Part shown: positions 17,713-26,977 of the stretch, piece by piece
How positions within the stretch are numbered: the stretch's first letter is position 1
Layout of the letters: each line of letters begins with the position of its first letter
Origin: Mariniphaga sediminis
GTDB lineage: Bacteria; Bacteroidota; Bacteroidia; Bacteroidales; Prolixibacteraceae
Assembly: GCF_003573545.1 (NCBI RefSeq)
Contig: NZ_QWET01000019.1
Span: 1-64,000, forward strand
Direction of reading: 5' to 3'
Length of the DNA: 64,000 nt
The notes under the pieces: generated by a model
The model's database searches: none
What the model saw: the letters and a program-made list of their open reading frames with translations, nothing else
What the model was told of the DNA's origin: nothing
Position numbers and translations under genes: made by a program

Positions 17713-18555
17713 ATGGCAACAATTTATGAAGAAAGGTATGCATACCATCCAGAGGATGTTAAAGCGTATGATACCGAGAGGATTAGAAAAGAGTTTTTAG
17801 TAGAGAAGGTAATGGATCCCGGTAATATCCGGTTGGTTTACACCGCTATCGAAAGGTTTATTGTTGGGGGCGCCGTTCCGGTCGACAAACCCTTGAAACT
17901 GGAGTCTATCGATCCGTTGAAAGCAGAATATTTTTGCTTTCGCCGCGAGATGGGTGTTATTAATGTGGCTGGTGCAGGTTCTATTGTAGTGGATGGCACC
18001 GAGTATAAAATGAATTTTAAGGATGCCCTTTACATCGGGAAAGGAAGTAAAGAGGTAGAGTTCCGTTCAGACGATCCGGAAAAACCTGCACACTTTTACA
18101 TCAACTCAGCGCCGGCTCACAAAGAGTTTCCTGTAAAACATATTACTCTTGCCGATGCTACCGTACTCCATAAAGGAGCCCTCGAAACGGCCAATGAGAG
18201 AAATATAAATCAGTTGCTGATTAGCGATGTGGTAGATACCTGCCAGTTGCAAATGGGAATGACTGAACTGATGCCCGGCAGCGTATGGAATACCATGCCA
18301 GCACACCAGCATAACAGGCGTAATGAAGTGTACTTCTATTTCAACCTGGAAGAGGGGCAGGCAGTTTGTCACTTTATGGGGCAACCCCAGGAAACCCGTC
18401 ATATCTGGATGCACAATGAGCAGGCGGTGATTTCTCCCAACTGGTCGATCCATGCAGGTGCCGGAACCGGAAACTATATTTTTATTTGGGGAATGGCCGG
18501 TGAAAACCTTGATTATACAGACATGGATCATATTACACCAACCGAATTAAGATAA
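17713..18555 (+). CDS. kduI: 5-dehydro-4-deoxy-D-glucuronate isomerase KduI
   Basis: Cytosolic zinc isomerase of 280 aa (E. coli enzyme 278) converting 5-keto-4-deoxyuronate, formed spontaneously from unsaturated uronate, into 3-deoxy-D-glycero-2,5-hexodiulosonate. The cupin metal ligands are in place: H198 and H200 in [10 protein letters not shown]205, and H247 in NWSIHAGAG, each offset by two from the E. coli positions. Length and ends match the family. It lies 6 bp after the GH88 gene and 15 bp before kduD, so products of the hydrolase feed directly into it. Expected to be controlled by the LacI operator upstream. Confidence 0.97.
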   Translation: MATIYEERYAYHPEDVKAYDTERIRKEFLVEKVMDPGNIRLVYTAIERFIVGGAVPVDKPLKLESIDPLKAEYFCFRREMGVINVAGAGSIVVDGTEYKMNFKDALYIGKGSKEVEFRSDDPEKPAHFYINSAPAHKEFPVKHITLADATVLHKGALETANERNINQLLISDVVDTCQLQMGMTELMPGSVWNTMPAHQHNRRNEVYFYFNLEEGQAVCHFMGQPQETRHIWMHNEQAVISPNWSIHAGAGTGNYIFIWGMAGENLDYTDMDHITPTELR

Positions 18556-18570
18556 TTAAACGAAAAAGTT

Positions 18571-19374
18571 ATGATACAGCAACTATTTGATTTATCAGGG
18601 AAAGTTACCCTTATTACCGGTGGGACCCATGGAATTGGGATGGCCATTGGAAAAACCCTGGGCAAAGCAGGAGCGAAAATTTGTGTCAACGATATTTCGG
18701 AAGAAAAGCTGGAAAGCTGCAAAAAAGAGTATGCAGCCGAGGGCATTGATGTGTATACACTGAAGTTTGATGTAACCGACGAGGCAGATGTAGATCGCGG
18801 AATTTCCCAGATTGAAAAGGAACTGGGGGCCATCGATATTTTGGTAAACAATGCCGGGATTATAAAGCGGATTCCCATTCTCGATATGGCGGTTGCCGAC
18901 TACAAACAGGTAATCGACGTGGATTTGGTAGCGCCATTAATTGTTTCCAAACGGGTGGCACCTAAAATGATTGAAAAACGTTCGGGAAAAATCATTAACA
19001 TGTGTTCCATGATGAGTGTTTACGGGCGCAATTCGGTATCAGCTTATGCATCGGCAAAAGGCGGTTTGAAGCTGCTTACTGCCAACATGACCTGCGAATG
19101 GGCGAAGTACAATATTCAGATTAACGGAATTGGACCCGGCTATATCGCTACGGCTCAAACAGCCCCTATCCGCGAAGGAGGTCACCCGTTTAATGATTTG
19201 GTGATGACCCGCACTCCGGCAGGCCGCTGGGGAGAACCGGAAGATGTGGGGAATGCTGCCCTGTTCCTGGCATCCAAAGCCAGTGATTTTGTAAACGGCC
19301 ATGTTCTTTATGTTGATGGCGGAATTCTGGCCAACTTTGGTTATGTAAAAGGTGAAAACGATATACCAGAATAA
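18571..19374 (+). CDS. kduD: 2-deoxy-D-gluconate 3-dehydrogenase KduD
   Basis: Short-chain dehydrogenase/reductase of 267 aa, the step after KduI: NAD(P)H-dependent reduction of the diketo sugar to 2-keto-3-deoxygluconate. Seen are the cofactor motif TGGTHGIG (about 17-24), NNAG (about 92-95), the catalytic Ser region MCSMMSVYG, and Y-x3-K in AYASAKGG. The C-terminal HVLYVDGG block is typical. It follows kduI closely and its stop is one base from the next ATG. No KDG kinase or aldolase gene is in the window, so the lower pathway is encoded elsewhere. Confidence 0.96.
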   Translation: MIQQLFDLSGKVTLITGGTHGIGMAIGKTLGKAGAKICVNDISEEKLESCKKEYAAEGIDVYTLKFDVTDEADVDRGISQIEKELGAIDILVNNAGIIKRIPILDMAVADYKQVIDVDLVAPLIVSKRVAPKMIEKRSGKIINMCSMMSVYGRNSVSAYASAKGGLKLLTANMTCEWAKYNIQINGIGPGYIATAQTAPIREGGHPFNDLVMTRTPAGRWGEPEDVGNAALFLASKASDFVNGHVLYVDGGILANFGYVKGENDIPE

Positions 19375-19375
19375 G

Positions 19376-20647
19376 ATGAATATAAAATTGGTTTATCTGA
19401 TTTTAATGGCAGGCTTCCTTTTTTCATGTGGAAAGGAAGCCTCCCTTTCTTTCCGGAACCCGCAAAGTGTGGAACGTCCTGATGAGGTTGTTATTCTGAC
19501 AAAAGAAGAGCTTCAGGCAAAAGTGGGGCTGGAAGAAGGCACTTTCCCTTTTTTTAAGAATGCCGATAATTCGTTGGTTCCTTTCCAGCTGGATGATATG
19601 AACAACGACGGGAAATGGGACGAGGTGACCCTGTTACTCCAGTTTGCTCCCAATGAAACCAAAGAGGTTTTTGTGGAAAAGGTAGCTGGTAACAGTTCTT
19701 TACCCGAATTTGAAAAGCGAACCAACCTGCGCCTCGGAATCAAGCAGGAAGACGGAAGCTATAAAGAAGTTGATTCGTACCGGGCGTTACCCTGTTCGGA
19801 TGGGTTCGAGGTCATTGCTCAAGGAGAAAGTGTAAATTGGGAAAATGATAAAATCGGGTTTCGGAACTACTTCGACTGCCGCAATGTTAAAGATCTTTTC
19901 GGAAAGTTGAAGCCGGAAATGATAATCGATAAAATTCATACACCAGAGATGGGCAGTTACCATGATTTGGCCGATTGGGGAATGGACGTGTTACATTGCG
20001 GAAGTTCGTTGGGGTCTGGCGGAATTGCTCTCATGAAAGATGATTCGCTTTTCAGACTGGGTTCTACCGAAGTATATGAATACCAGAAACTGACGGAAGG
20101 GCCGGTGCGCTCGGTGTTTGAACTGCGGTACAAAGGTTGGGATGTTGACGGGGAAATGCTCGAAGCTGTAGAACATATTTCGATTTACCCGGGTAAATAT
20201 TGGTTTGAATCGGATGTTACCGTTACCGGGTGCCCTGCAGGCTCACAAATTGTTACCGGAATTGTTACCAGTCACCTGAAAAGGGAACCTTTCAAATTTC
20301 AGACGGATAACTTCCAGTGCATTGGGACTCACGATGTACAGTCGCTGAATAATGATGAGCTGGGAATGGCGGTAATCGTTCCATTGGAGGAGGCAGGAAA
20401 AATAGGGAGAACTACCGATATTAACTTTTTTAAGTTGGGGTACGAAACCGTTCCGGAAAAAGGATTCAGCCAGATTATTTCTGAAACATATTACATCGGA
20501 CAGAAGTGTGAAAGTACTCAACCGGCAAAACATTACTTCTTTTCGGTTTGGGGCCTCGACAAAGACCAGTGGAAAACCGAAGAAGGATTTAAAAAGTACA
20601 TCAAAGAAGAGGCAGAGAAATTGAGTGAGAGTATTGTGTTACTTTGA
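19376..20647 (+). CDS. DUF4861 lipoprotein
   Basis: Lipoprotein of 423 aa with a DUF4861 domain, often found beside uronate- and GAG-degradation genes; its biochemical role is not established. The ATG at 19376 is chosen, one base after the kduD stop, because it starts a lipoprotein signal ending in LFSC with C18; a longer frame from 19352 would overlap kduD. The N-terminal part (FFKNADNSLVPFQLDDMNNDGKW...) and the central GSYHDLADWGMDVLHCG block are what led to the family call. Possibly a carbohydrate-binding or carbohydrate-active outer-membrane or periplasmic protein. Last gene of the LacI-controlled operon, ended by a terminator at 20682. Confidence 0.85.
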   Translation: MNIKLVYLILMAGFLFSCGKEASLSFRNPQSVERPDEVVILTKEELQAKVGLEEGTFPFFKNADNSLVPFQLDDMNNDGKWDEVTLLLQFAPNETKEVFVEKVAGNSSLPEFEKRTNLRLGIKQEDGSYKEVDSYRALPCSDGFEVIAQGESVNWENDKIGFRNYFDCRNVKDLFGKLKPEMIIDKIHTPEMGSYHDLADWGMDVLHCGSSLGSGGIALMKDDSLFRLGSTEVYEYQKLTEGPVRSVFELRYKGWDVDGEMLEAVEHISIYPGKYWFESDVTVTGCPAGSQIVTGIVTSHLKREPFKFQTDNFQCIGTHDVQSLNNDELGMAVIVPLEEAGKIGRTTDINFFKLGYETVPEKGFSQIISETYYIGQKCESTQPAKHYFFSVWGLDKDQWKTEEGFKKYIKEEAEKLSESIVLL

Positions 20648-20681
20648 TGTTTATACAGAGAAGGGTAGACGTACACGTATG

Positions 20682-20711
20682 AAAGTTGGCAAAAAATTGC
20701 CAACTTTTTTT
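20682..20711 (+). terminator. Rho-independent terminator of the kduI/kduD operon
   Basis: Perfect 11-bp stem AAAGTTGGCAA (20682-20692) / TTGCCAACTTT (20697-20707), AAAA loop, and seven T ending at 20711. Confidence 0.93.
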
Positions 20712-20752
20712 GTGTCAATAACGCACCGGTTCAACATATTCAGCACCAGGCA

Positions 20753-21331
20753 TTATTTGCTTTTTCTCATTCGCCTGGTAACCGTTCTTACTGGAAATAT
20801 TCCATGACTTACCTGCTTCACATCCTCAATGGAATAAAATGCTTTGGGGTTGGTCGATTTGACAATGTTCTGTACTTTGTTGATTTCGGTACGTTTTATA
20901 ATACTGTAAATGATGCTGACCGTTTCACTGCTTCCCCTTGCTTCGTGGTGGGTGATTCCGTAACCCGCATTTTTTAGGTTAACAATCAGCTCTTCTGCAC
21001 TTTTACGGGTGATGATTTGGATTTTTACAATCCCCATGGCCAATCTCTCTTCAATAATCAGCCCGATGTAGTTTCCAGTGGCAAACCCGGCTGCATACGC
21101 AATGTAATTCACCCAGTTATCTAAATTTTCGAAGATTTTTGAAATAGCAAGAAGCCAAATCAGTATTTCAAAAAAACCAAGGATTGGGGCCCACAGTTTT
21201 TGCCCTTTTGAAACCATAACAATACGAATGGTGCCAATGGTTACATCCATTATCCTGGAAACAAAGATCAGGAATGGGAGTAACAGGTAGGTAAAAAAGG
21301 TGCTATCGTAGAAAGTTTCTAAAATTACCAT
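20753..21331 (-). CDS. DUF2179/DUF5698 membrane protein (UPF0316)
   Basis: Inner-membrane protein of 192 aa. Three hydrophobic segments (about 12-32, 44-66, 72-92) form the DUF5698 part with the conserved RIMDVTIGTIRIVMVSKGQK stretch between the first two; the cytosolic C-terminus (about 105-180) is a DUF2179 domain (VKIQIITRKSAEELIVNL, RGSSETVSIIYSIIKRTEI). DUF2179 domains are thought to bind a small ligand, but the function is not known. It is convergent with the KduD operon and separated from prfC by about 60 bp on the same strand. Confidence 0.88.
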   Translation of the reverse strand: MVILETFYDSTFFTYLLLPFLIFVSRIMDVTIGTIRIVMVSKGQKLWAPILGFFEILIWLLAISKIFENLDNWVNYIAYAAGFATGNYIGLIIEERLAMGIVKIQIITRKSAEELIVNLKNAGYGITHHEARGSSETVSIIYSIIKRTEINKVQNIVKSTNPKAFYSIEDVKQVSHGIFPVRTVTRRMRKSK

Positions 21332-21392
21332 AGTTATTTTTTTTCAAAATTAAAAAACTGACAGGAAACAAAAGAATCCCTTTTTATTTAAA

Positions 21393-22991
21393 TCAACCTG
21401 ACTTATTGGTTGCCGAGTTTAATTCTGATGTAAAATAAAACCGGATATCTTTGAATTCATCCTGCGCCATTTGCAGAATAAACTGCGAATCGGCCATAAA
21501 TACGTCACGTCCCAGTTTATCTTTAGCCATTTTCTGGTGTTTTCGTTTTTTAAATTCAGTGAGAACAGCAGGATTGTCTGAATCGATCCAGCAGGCCTTG
21601 TACATCTGCAGCGGCTCAAAATGACATTTGGCGTTATATTCATGTTCCAGCCTGAACTGAATAACCTCGAACTGGAGCTGGCCTACCGTCCCTATGATTT
21701 TGCGCCCGTTAAACTGACTGGTAAATATTTGGGCTACCCCTTCGTCCATCAGGTGGTCGATTCCTTTGTTCAGTTGTTTCGAACGCATGGGGTCGGCATT
21801 TTCAATGTAACGGAAAAGTTCGGGCGAGAAACTTGGCAGCCCTTTAAAATGAATATTTTCACCGCTGGTAATAGTATCCCCGATGATGAAGCTGCCATTG
21901 TCCGGTACCCCGATAATATCTCCGGAGTATGCTTCCTCAATAATTTCTTTTTGTTCAGCCATGAATGCGGTAGGGCTTGAAATCCGTACCGTTTTCCCGA
22001 GCCGTATGTGGGAATATACTTTGTTTCGTTCAAATTTTCCCGAACACACTTTTACAAAAGCAATACGGCTGCGGTGGTTGGGGTCAATGTTGGCATGAAT
22101 TTTAAATACAAAACCGGTAAAGCCGTTTTCATTCGGTTTTATCTCGCGTTCTTCTGCCAATGATGGCTGCGGTGGCGGCGCAATTTCCAGAAAAGCATGA
22201 AGCAGTTCCTGCACGCCGAAGTTGTACAACGCACTGCCAAAAAAGACCGGCGCCAGGTTACCTTTGAGGTAGTCGTCGCGGTTGAATTCAGGGTAAACAC
22301 CTTCCACCAGTTCCAGCTCGTCGCGAAGGGTTTGGGCATCATCGCCAATATGGGTTTCCAACTCCGGACTGGAAACATCCCGGAAGTCAATCCCTTCCTC
22401 AATCTCCTGGATGCTGGGGTCGAACAATTTCAGGCTGCGGTCATAAATATTGTAAACCCCTTTAAAATCGGGACCATTGTTTATAGGCCAGCTCAGCGGA
22501 CGCACCTTTATTTTAAGCTGCTCTTCAATTTCATCGAGCAGGGTGAAGGAGTCCTGGGCCGGGCGGTCCATTTTGTTGATGAACACAATAACCGGCGTTT
22601 TGCGCATCCTGCACACATTCATCAGTTTTTCGGTTTGCGGCTCCACCCCTTTGGCGGCGTCAATAACAATAATCACACTGTCGACTGCGGTAAGCGTACG
22701 GAATGTGTCTTCCTGGAAATCCTGGTGACCGGGTGTGTCCAGAATGTTCACCTTAAACCCGTTGTATTCGAAGCCCATTACCGAAGTTGCCACCGAGATA
22801 CCACGCTGCCGTTCAATCTCCATAAAATCGGAAGTGGCTGCTTTTTTTATTTTGTTGCTTTTTACCGCCCCGGCTACGCGAATAGCGCCCCCAAACAGCA
22901 GTAGCTTTTCAGTGAGCGTGGTTTTTCCCGCATCGGGGTGACTTACAATCCCAAATGTTCTCCTGCGACTTATCTCTTTTTCAATGGTCAT
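21393..22991 (-). CDS. prfC: Peptide chain release factor 3 (RF3)
   Basis: Translational GTPase of 532 aa that removes RF1/RF2 from the ribosome after peptide release and takes part in post-peptidyl-transfer quality control. G1 is SHPDAGKTT (17-25), switch II region DTPGHQDF, G4 FINKMD, followed by domain II and the RF3-specific C-terminal domain ([20 protein letters not shown]). Length is the same as E. coli RF3 (529). A TACTTTTG box lies about 25 bp upstream of the ATG on this strand. A housekeeping gene, not linked in function to its neighbours. Confidence 0.97.
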   Translation of the reverse strand: MTIEKEISRRRTFGIVSHPDAGKTTLTEKLLLFGGAIRVAGAVKSNKIKKAATSDFMEIERQRGISVATSVMGFEYNGFKVNILDTPGHQDFQEDTFRTLTAVDSVIIVIDAAKGVEPQTEKLMNVCRMRKTPVIVFINKMDRPAQDSFTLLDEIEEQLKIKVRPLSWPINNGPDFKGVYNIYDRSLKLFDPSIQEIEEGIDFRDVSSPELETHIGDDAQTLRDELELVEGVYPEFNRDDYLKGNLAPVFFGSALYNFGVQELLHAFLEIAPPPQPSLAEEREIKPNENGFTGFVFKIHANIDPNHRSRIAFVKVCSGKFERNKVYSHIRLGKTVRISSPTAFMAEQKEIIEEAYSGDIIGVPDNGSFIIGDTITSGENIHFKGLPSFSPELFRYIENADPMRSKQLNKGIDHLMDEGVAQIFTSQFNGRKIIGTVGQLQFEVIQFRLEHEYNAKCHFEPLQMYKACWIDSDNPAVLTEFKKRKHQKMAKDKLGRDVFMADSQFILQMAQDEFKDIRFYFTSELNSATNKSG

Positions 22992-23014
22992 CCTGTTCCT
23001 GTTAATTTTGGTCG

Positions 23015-23022
23015 CAAAAGTA
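23015..23022 (-). promoter_or_regulatory. prfC -7 element
   Basis: TACTTTTG on the minus strand, matching TAnnTTTG, 24 bp upstream of the prfC ATG. No clear -33 box at the usual distance. Confidence 0.5.
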
Positions 23023-23130
23023 ACAAACTACTTGGAATAATCTTTTCGAAAGTTTTGAAGTTTGAGAAGGTTGTGCCAAACTTTTAAGGTATTTAAAGTC
23101 CTGAGAGTTTAAGAGATAAATATTGGGAAT

Positions 23131-23155
23131 AAAAAACTCCCACCGAGGCGGGAGT
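23131..23155 (-). terminator. Hairpin with U-run (minus strand)
   Basis: Arms ACTCCC (23136-23141) and GGGAGT (23150-23155), extendable through an A/C mismatch, followed on the minus strand by six U. No annotated minus-strand gene ends here, so it may end an unannotated short transcript or act as a backup after the OmpA gene. Confidence 0.5.
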
Positions 23156-23227
23156 ACAGGATTTAATATCCTTCGGCATATAGCTTTATTGTTATAAGAT
23201 GCAAAATTGAGACGACATTCAACTTTT

Positions 23228-23276
23228 GACGCGATTTTTAATCGCGTCACCCGGGACATGAGATTTTTAATCGCGT
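23228..23276. repeat. Hairpin plus direct repeat GATTTTTAATCGCGT
   Basis: GACGCGATT-TTT-AATCGCGTC (23228-23248) is a perfect 9-bp hairpin. The 15-mer GATTTTTAATCGCGT occurs at 23233-23247 and again at 23262-23276. CCCGGGA occurs twice nearby (23250-23256 and about 23296-23302). The 457-bp gap 22992-23448 holds no credible gene otherwise. Confidence 0.6.
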
Positions 23277-23381
23277 GATTTGTTTTGTTTCAACCCGGGA
23301 ATAGAAGTTCAATATGTTTCCGGTTGGGACATAGCGTAACTCCATATGTATTGTAGTAAGTTGAAACGAAATTGAAATAAA

Positions 23382-23421
23382 AAAATACCGGGGAGTCAGA
23401 TTTTTTACTCCCCGGTATTTT
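23382..23421 (-). terminator. Terminator of the OmpA/PD40 gene
   Basis: Perfect 15-bp arms AAAATACCGGGGAGT (23382-23396) and ACTCCCCGGTATTTT (23407-23421) with a 10-nt loop; on the minus strand the hairpin is followed by a T-rich run. It lies 28 bp beyond the stop of the minus-strand gene. Confidence 0.9.
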
Positions 23422-23448
23422 ATCGTATCTGAATGTAGTCGATTCCTG

Positions 23449-24993
23449 TCAGTTTGTTTCCAGGATGGTAAATTCGGTTCTCCTGTTTTCCTGATGTTGC
23501 TCATCTGTACATGAAACGCCGTCGGCACATTCGTTTACCAGTTGGGATTCACCGTACCCCTTGGCAATAATTCGGTTAGCCGGAATTCCTTGTGAAACAA
23601 TGTAACTTACAGCCGATTCAGAGCGTTTTTGACTGAGTTTTTCGTTGTAGGCATCAGTTCCCCTGCTGTCAGTGTGTGAACCCAATTCTACTTTCCAGGC
23701 CGGATTGTCATTCAGTACCTTCACGAGCTTGTCCAGTTCCACTTCTGATTCAGGTAAAATATTCCATTTGTCAAATTCGTAATAGATGTTTTCCATTACA
23801 AATTTTTGTCCTTTTTCCACTTTTTCAATACTGATAATAGCTTTGATGGTACCGTAAGGTTCACCTTTTGTGGAAAAGGTAACCGACTCGTTCATGAATC
23901 CCTCATGAACCGATGTTGCTGAATAGTCGGTTCCTTTTTGCAGTTCCCTTTTTACCAGTCCGTTGTTGTCTGTAAAAAGGGTAGTGTTGTCGCTAAATTC
24001 CACTTTAACATTGCTTATAGGCTCCAGGTTTTTCTTGTCGCGGACCAGCAACTCCAATTCATATTCGCCTTCGAAAAGTACTTTGTATATATCGTCGCCT
24101 CCTTCACCTCCTGCCTTTTGGGATACAAAATATCCTGTTTCTTCCAGGGGATGGATTACGAGCCCAAAGTCATCTTCAGGGGAATTCAACTCGTTTAAAT
24201 TTTTAGCGGCGCCAAAGCCATTCCCTGTCAGGGAAGAATAGTAGATGTCGAGGCCACCGTTGCCGCCTGTTTTGCCGTTAGAAGCATAAAACAATTGTTT
24301 CCCCTTGTGGAGAAAAGGAAACATGTCGTCTCCCTTCGTATTAATATTTTCGCCCAGGTTAACCATCTCTCCCCATTTCCCATTTTGACGAATCGTCATG
24401 TAGAGGTCAGTTCCACCTAACCCCTTCCCGGGTATATCTGAAGCAAAAATCAGCGTGTCGCCGGTAATTGAAATAGCTGGATGCCCTACCGAGTAAGTTG
24501 AACTGTTGAACGGAAGCTCCCCTTCATCTGTCCAGGTTGTACCTGATTTTTTTAGGATGATAATTTTCAGCGGGATGTTCGCTTTTTGAAAAACCACATT
24601 TTTTATTTCCGGGTTTTCAATGTTGCTTAATGTAACAAAAAGCTCGTTGGTCGCATTACAATATGAAACCGGTCCTGCATGGTATCCGGCACTGAATTCC
24701 TGTAGTCTCAGATTTTTTCCTCCGCTAATGTTTCCTTTATTGTTAACCTGTACGGCAAAGAGATCATAAAACACCCCTTTGGTTTTCCCCTGGCTTAATT
24801 TTGTTATTTCGTTGGCCGTAAATGCAGAAAACCATAATTCATTTTCCACAAAAGAAGGTCCGAAATCGCTGGAAGAAGTATTCACCTCCGTTTTTTCCAC
24901 TTTTAGTGTCACATTTTCCGGAAAGGTTACGTGAGGTTGAGCCATTAAAAAAAATGGCAAGATGCCCATTAAAAAAAATAGTGTCCTTTTCAT
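23449..24993 (-). CDS. OmpA family protein with PD40 repeats
   Basis: Cell-envelope protein of 514 aa, likely tethering outer membrane to peptidoglycan. Order: signal peptide (1-18, ...FLMAQ), WD40-like PD40 beta-propeller repeats (about 100-300; for example FASDIPGKGLGGTDLYM and LFYASNGKTGGNGGLDIYY), a short beta-sandwich of carboxypeptidase-regulatory type (about 310-380), and a C-terminal OmpA domain (about 395-512) with YEFDKW, HTDSRG and QKRSESAVSYI. The ending ENRRTEF is the peptidoglycan-binding pattern. Such PD40-OmpA proteins are common in Bacteroidota and some belong to T9SS-related gene sets, but no other T9SS component is nearby. Confidence 0.92.
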   Translation of the reverse strand: MKRTLFFLMGILPFFLMAQPHVTFPENVTLKVEKTEVNTSSSDFGPSFVENELWFSAFTANEITKLSQGKTKGVFYDLFAVQVNNKGNISGGKNLRLQEFSAGYHAGPVSYCNATNELFVTLSNIENPEIKNVVFQKANIPLKIIILKKSGTTWTDEGELPFNSSTYSVGHPAISITGDTLIFASDIPGKGLGGTDLYMTIRQNGKWGEMVNLGENINTKGDDMFPFLHKGKQLFYASNGKTGGNGGLDIYYSSLTGNGFGAAKNLNELNSPEDDFGLVIHPLEETGYFVSQKAGGEGGDDIYKVLFEGEYELELLVRDKKNLEPISNVKVEFSDNTTLFTDNNGLVKRELQKGTDYSATSVHEGFMNESVTFSTKGEPYGTIKAIISIEKVEKGQKFVMENIYYEFDKWNILPESEVELDKLVKVLNDNPAWKVELGSHTDSRGTDAYNEKLSQKRSESAVSYIVSQGIPANRIIAKGYGESQLVNECADGVSCTDEQHQENRRTEFTILETN

Positions 24994-25152
24994 TTTCCCG
25001 ATTTTAAAGATTTTGGATGATCAATATACTTAATTTAACGTAATTTATTTCTATATTATGTGTTAATTTTTTGGAGGTTCCTTACAACCAGCATGCCAAA
25101 TGAGTGATATTTTTTTCTGGTAGAATTTCCGGCCTCTTATTTTATTGCGTTT

Positions 25153-26562
25153 TTAACTGTTTCTTTCGAGCAATACAACATTTTCTACATGGTGGGTATG
25201 CGGAAACATATCAACAGGCTGTACTCGCGTGGTTTTGTAATGGTCTCCAAGTAATAGTATGTCGCGAGCCTGGGTTGCAGGGTTGCAGCTTACGTAAACA
25301 ATTTTCCGGGGCGACATGTCGAGTAACGTTTTTACTACGTCCGCGTGCATTCCGGCCCGGGGTGGATCCGTAATAACTACATCAGGATGACCATGTTTCT
25401 GAATAAAATCATTGTTGAGTACAGCTTTCATATCGCCAGCAAAAAATTCTGTATTGGTAATATGATTAAGGGAAGCATTTTCTTTTGCATCCTCAATGGC
25501 CTCCGGTATATATTCAATTCCAATAACTTTTTTGGCGCTTCGTGCAATAAAATTGGCAATGGTCCCGGTACCTGTGTACAAATCATAAACGGTCTCATCT
25601 TCTTTTAAATCTGCAAATTCCCTTGCTACGTTGTAGAGTTGATAGGCCTGGGCTGAATTGGTCTGAAAAAAACTTTTGGGGCCGATTTTGAATCGTAGCC
25701 CTTCCATCTCTTCAAAAATATGATCCCTTCCGTAAAATAGTTCAATTGACTGATCTGTAATGGTATCATTCCCTTTTTTGTTTATAACATACATAAGAGA
25801 TGTTATTTCAGGGAATTCATTTTTTATGGCATGGAGCAGGTCGGTTCTTTTCTCCTTTTTGTCTTCAAAGAATGAGAGGATTACCATCAGCTCTCCACAT
25901 AAAGTTGTACGGATTATCAGGGTTCGCAAAAGTCCTTCCTGTTGGCGAAGATCAAAGAAACTGAGGCGGTTTTCTGTAGCGTACCGGAAAATAAAATTCC
26001 GGATTTCATTGGACGGGGAAGGCTGAAGCCAGCATTTTTCAATATTGATAACCTTGTCAAACATGCCGGGGACGTGAAACCCCAGCGCATCGGGACGGGC
26101 GATCTCATTGCCCGATTCAATCTCTTCGGGTGTTAGCCACCTTTTATTGGAAAAGGTGAATTCAAGTTTATTGCGGTAAAAGGTATCGCTTTCTGAACCC
26201 ATGATGGGTGAAATGGGCGGCAGGTCAATCTTTCCAATCCGTTTAAGCTGATCTTCTACCTGTTTCTGCTTGTAGAAAAGTTGTTTTTCGTATGGTAAAA
26301 ACTGCCATTTGCATCCCCCGCATATTCCAAAGTGATGGCAAAAAACTTCTGTCCGTTCCTTTGAAAATTCGTGAAAATGGGTAACTATCGCTTCCTGGTA
26401 CTTTTTCCGCTTCCTGGTAACCTGCAAATCTACAATATCGCCCGGCGCAGCCAACCGGGTAAAAACAATCATATTGCCAATCCGTGCCAGTGCTTTTCCT
26501 TCTGCACCAATATCTTCTATCCGGATTTTTTCATAAAATGGTTTCTTTCTTTTTCTTGCCAT
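25153..26562 (-). CDS. rlmD: 23S rRNA (uracil-C5)-methyltransferase RlmD
   Basis: SAM-dependent 5-methyluridine methyltransferase for 23S rRNA, 469 aa. Start 26562 (MARKRKKPFYEK) is preferred over the ATG 33 bp upstream because a TATATTTG promoter box lies between the two. Domains: N-terminal TRAM (about 8-65), the Fe-S cysteines C-x5-C-x2-C in CHHFGICGGC and a fourth in EKCWLQ, then the methyltransferase fold with VYDLYTGTGTIA, TDPPRAGMH and the catalytic Cys in YVSCNPATQARD. The four-cysteine set favours RlmD/RlmCD over TrmA. Stands alone on this strand. Confidence 0.93.
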   Translation of the reverse strand: MARKRKKPFYEKIRIEDIGAEGKALARIGNMIVFTRLAAPGDIVDLQVTRKRKKYQEAIVTHFHEFSKERTEVFCHHFGICGGCKWQFLPYEKQLFYKQKQVEDQLKRIGKIDLPPISPIMGSESDTFYRNKLEFTFSNKRWLTPEEIESGNEIARPDALGFHVPGMFDKVINIEKCWLQPSPSNEIRNFIFRYATENRLSFFDLRQQEGLLRTLIIRTTLCGELMVILSFFEDKKEKRTDLLHAIKNEFPEITSLMYVINKKGNDTITDQSIELFYGRDHIFEEMEGLRFKIGPKSFFQTNSAQAYQLYNVAREFADLKEDETVYDLYTGTGTIANFIARSAKKVIGIEYIPEAIEDAKENASLNHITNTEFFAGDMKAVLNNDFIQKHGHPDVVITDPPRAGMHADVVKTLLDMSPRKIVYVSCNPATQARDILLLGDHYKTTRVQPVDMFPHTHHVENVVLLERNS

Positions 26563-26573
26563 CTTTTTTTCCG

Positions 26574-26581
26574 CAAATATA
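26574..26581 (-). promoter_or_regulatory. rlmD -7 element
   Basis: TATATTTG on the minus strand, 11 bp upstream of the chosen rlmD ATG (26562), giving a very short or absent leader. It argues against the upstream ATG at 26595. Confidence 0.5.
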
Positions 26582-26729
26582 GTGTTTCCGGTCAATTGAA
26601 GTGTAATTACCTGTTTATCTGGATTCCCAATTATAAACGATCTTTCCCATAATGGGAAAAAGCATCAGTTTTTGATTGAAATATTGCTTTTTGTTTTTCA
26701 TACATTTTTCTAGTAGGAACTTTTTTATC

Positions 26730-26907
26730 TATATTTGTTTTGATTTAATGGTTGGTTTTATTTTCAGAAATAGAACTTTAAAAGGGGAAAGCATCTTCTG
26801 TATTTATGATTGGTTTTGTGTTTAGGGGTTTGTAAATCATCAATCATCTTCAAAAAGCGTCCATAGCTTTCCCCTTTCTTCTTTTACCCGAAAGGGTATT
26901 TTTTTTT
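26730..26907 (+). ncRNA. Candidate structured RNA with terminator, upstream of the ABC-F gene
   Basis: A TATATTTG box (26730-26737) predicts transcription from about 26744. Downstream, AAAGGGGAAAGC (26781-26792) pairs perfectly over 12 bp with GCTTTCCCCTTT (26866-26877), closing a 73-nt interior that has its own TGATTG/CAATCA stem. A hairpin TACCC-GAAA-GGGTA (26885-26898) with nine T (26899-26907) follows, as a terminator would. The next gene has a separate promoter box at 26952. Size (about 160 nt), long closing stem and open interior recall 6S-type RNA, for which a Bacteroidota family exists, but the identity is a guess. Confidence 0.5.
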
Positions 26908-26951
26908 GCCCGATAAAAAGATCTGTTCCATTCTATTCACGGCTAATTCGT

Positions 26952-26959
26952 TATCTTTG
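26952..26959 (+). promoter_or_regulatory. ABC-F gene -7 element
   Basis: TATCTTTG, matching TAnnTTTG, 18 bp before the ATG at 26978. It lies inside the longer open frame from 26906, so it supports the later start. Confidence 0.55.
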
Positions 26960-26977
26960 GCCGCATTAAAAAGTAGA

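Noticed and set aside
22197-22904. 235-aa open frame on the + strand opposite prfC
   Set aside because: It lies wholly inside the well-supported prfC gene, has no family pattern and a composition typical of an antisense shadow.
23002-23259. 85-aa minus-strand frame in the gap upstream of prfC
   Set aside because: It starts in the repeat hairpin and crosses a terminator-like hairpin and the prfC promoter box; no family pattern.
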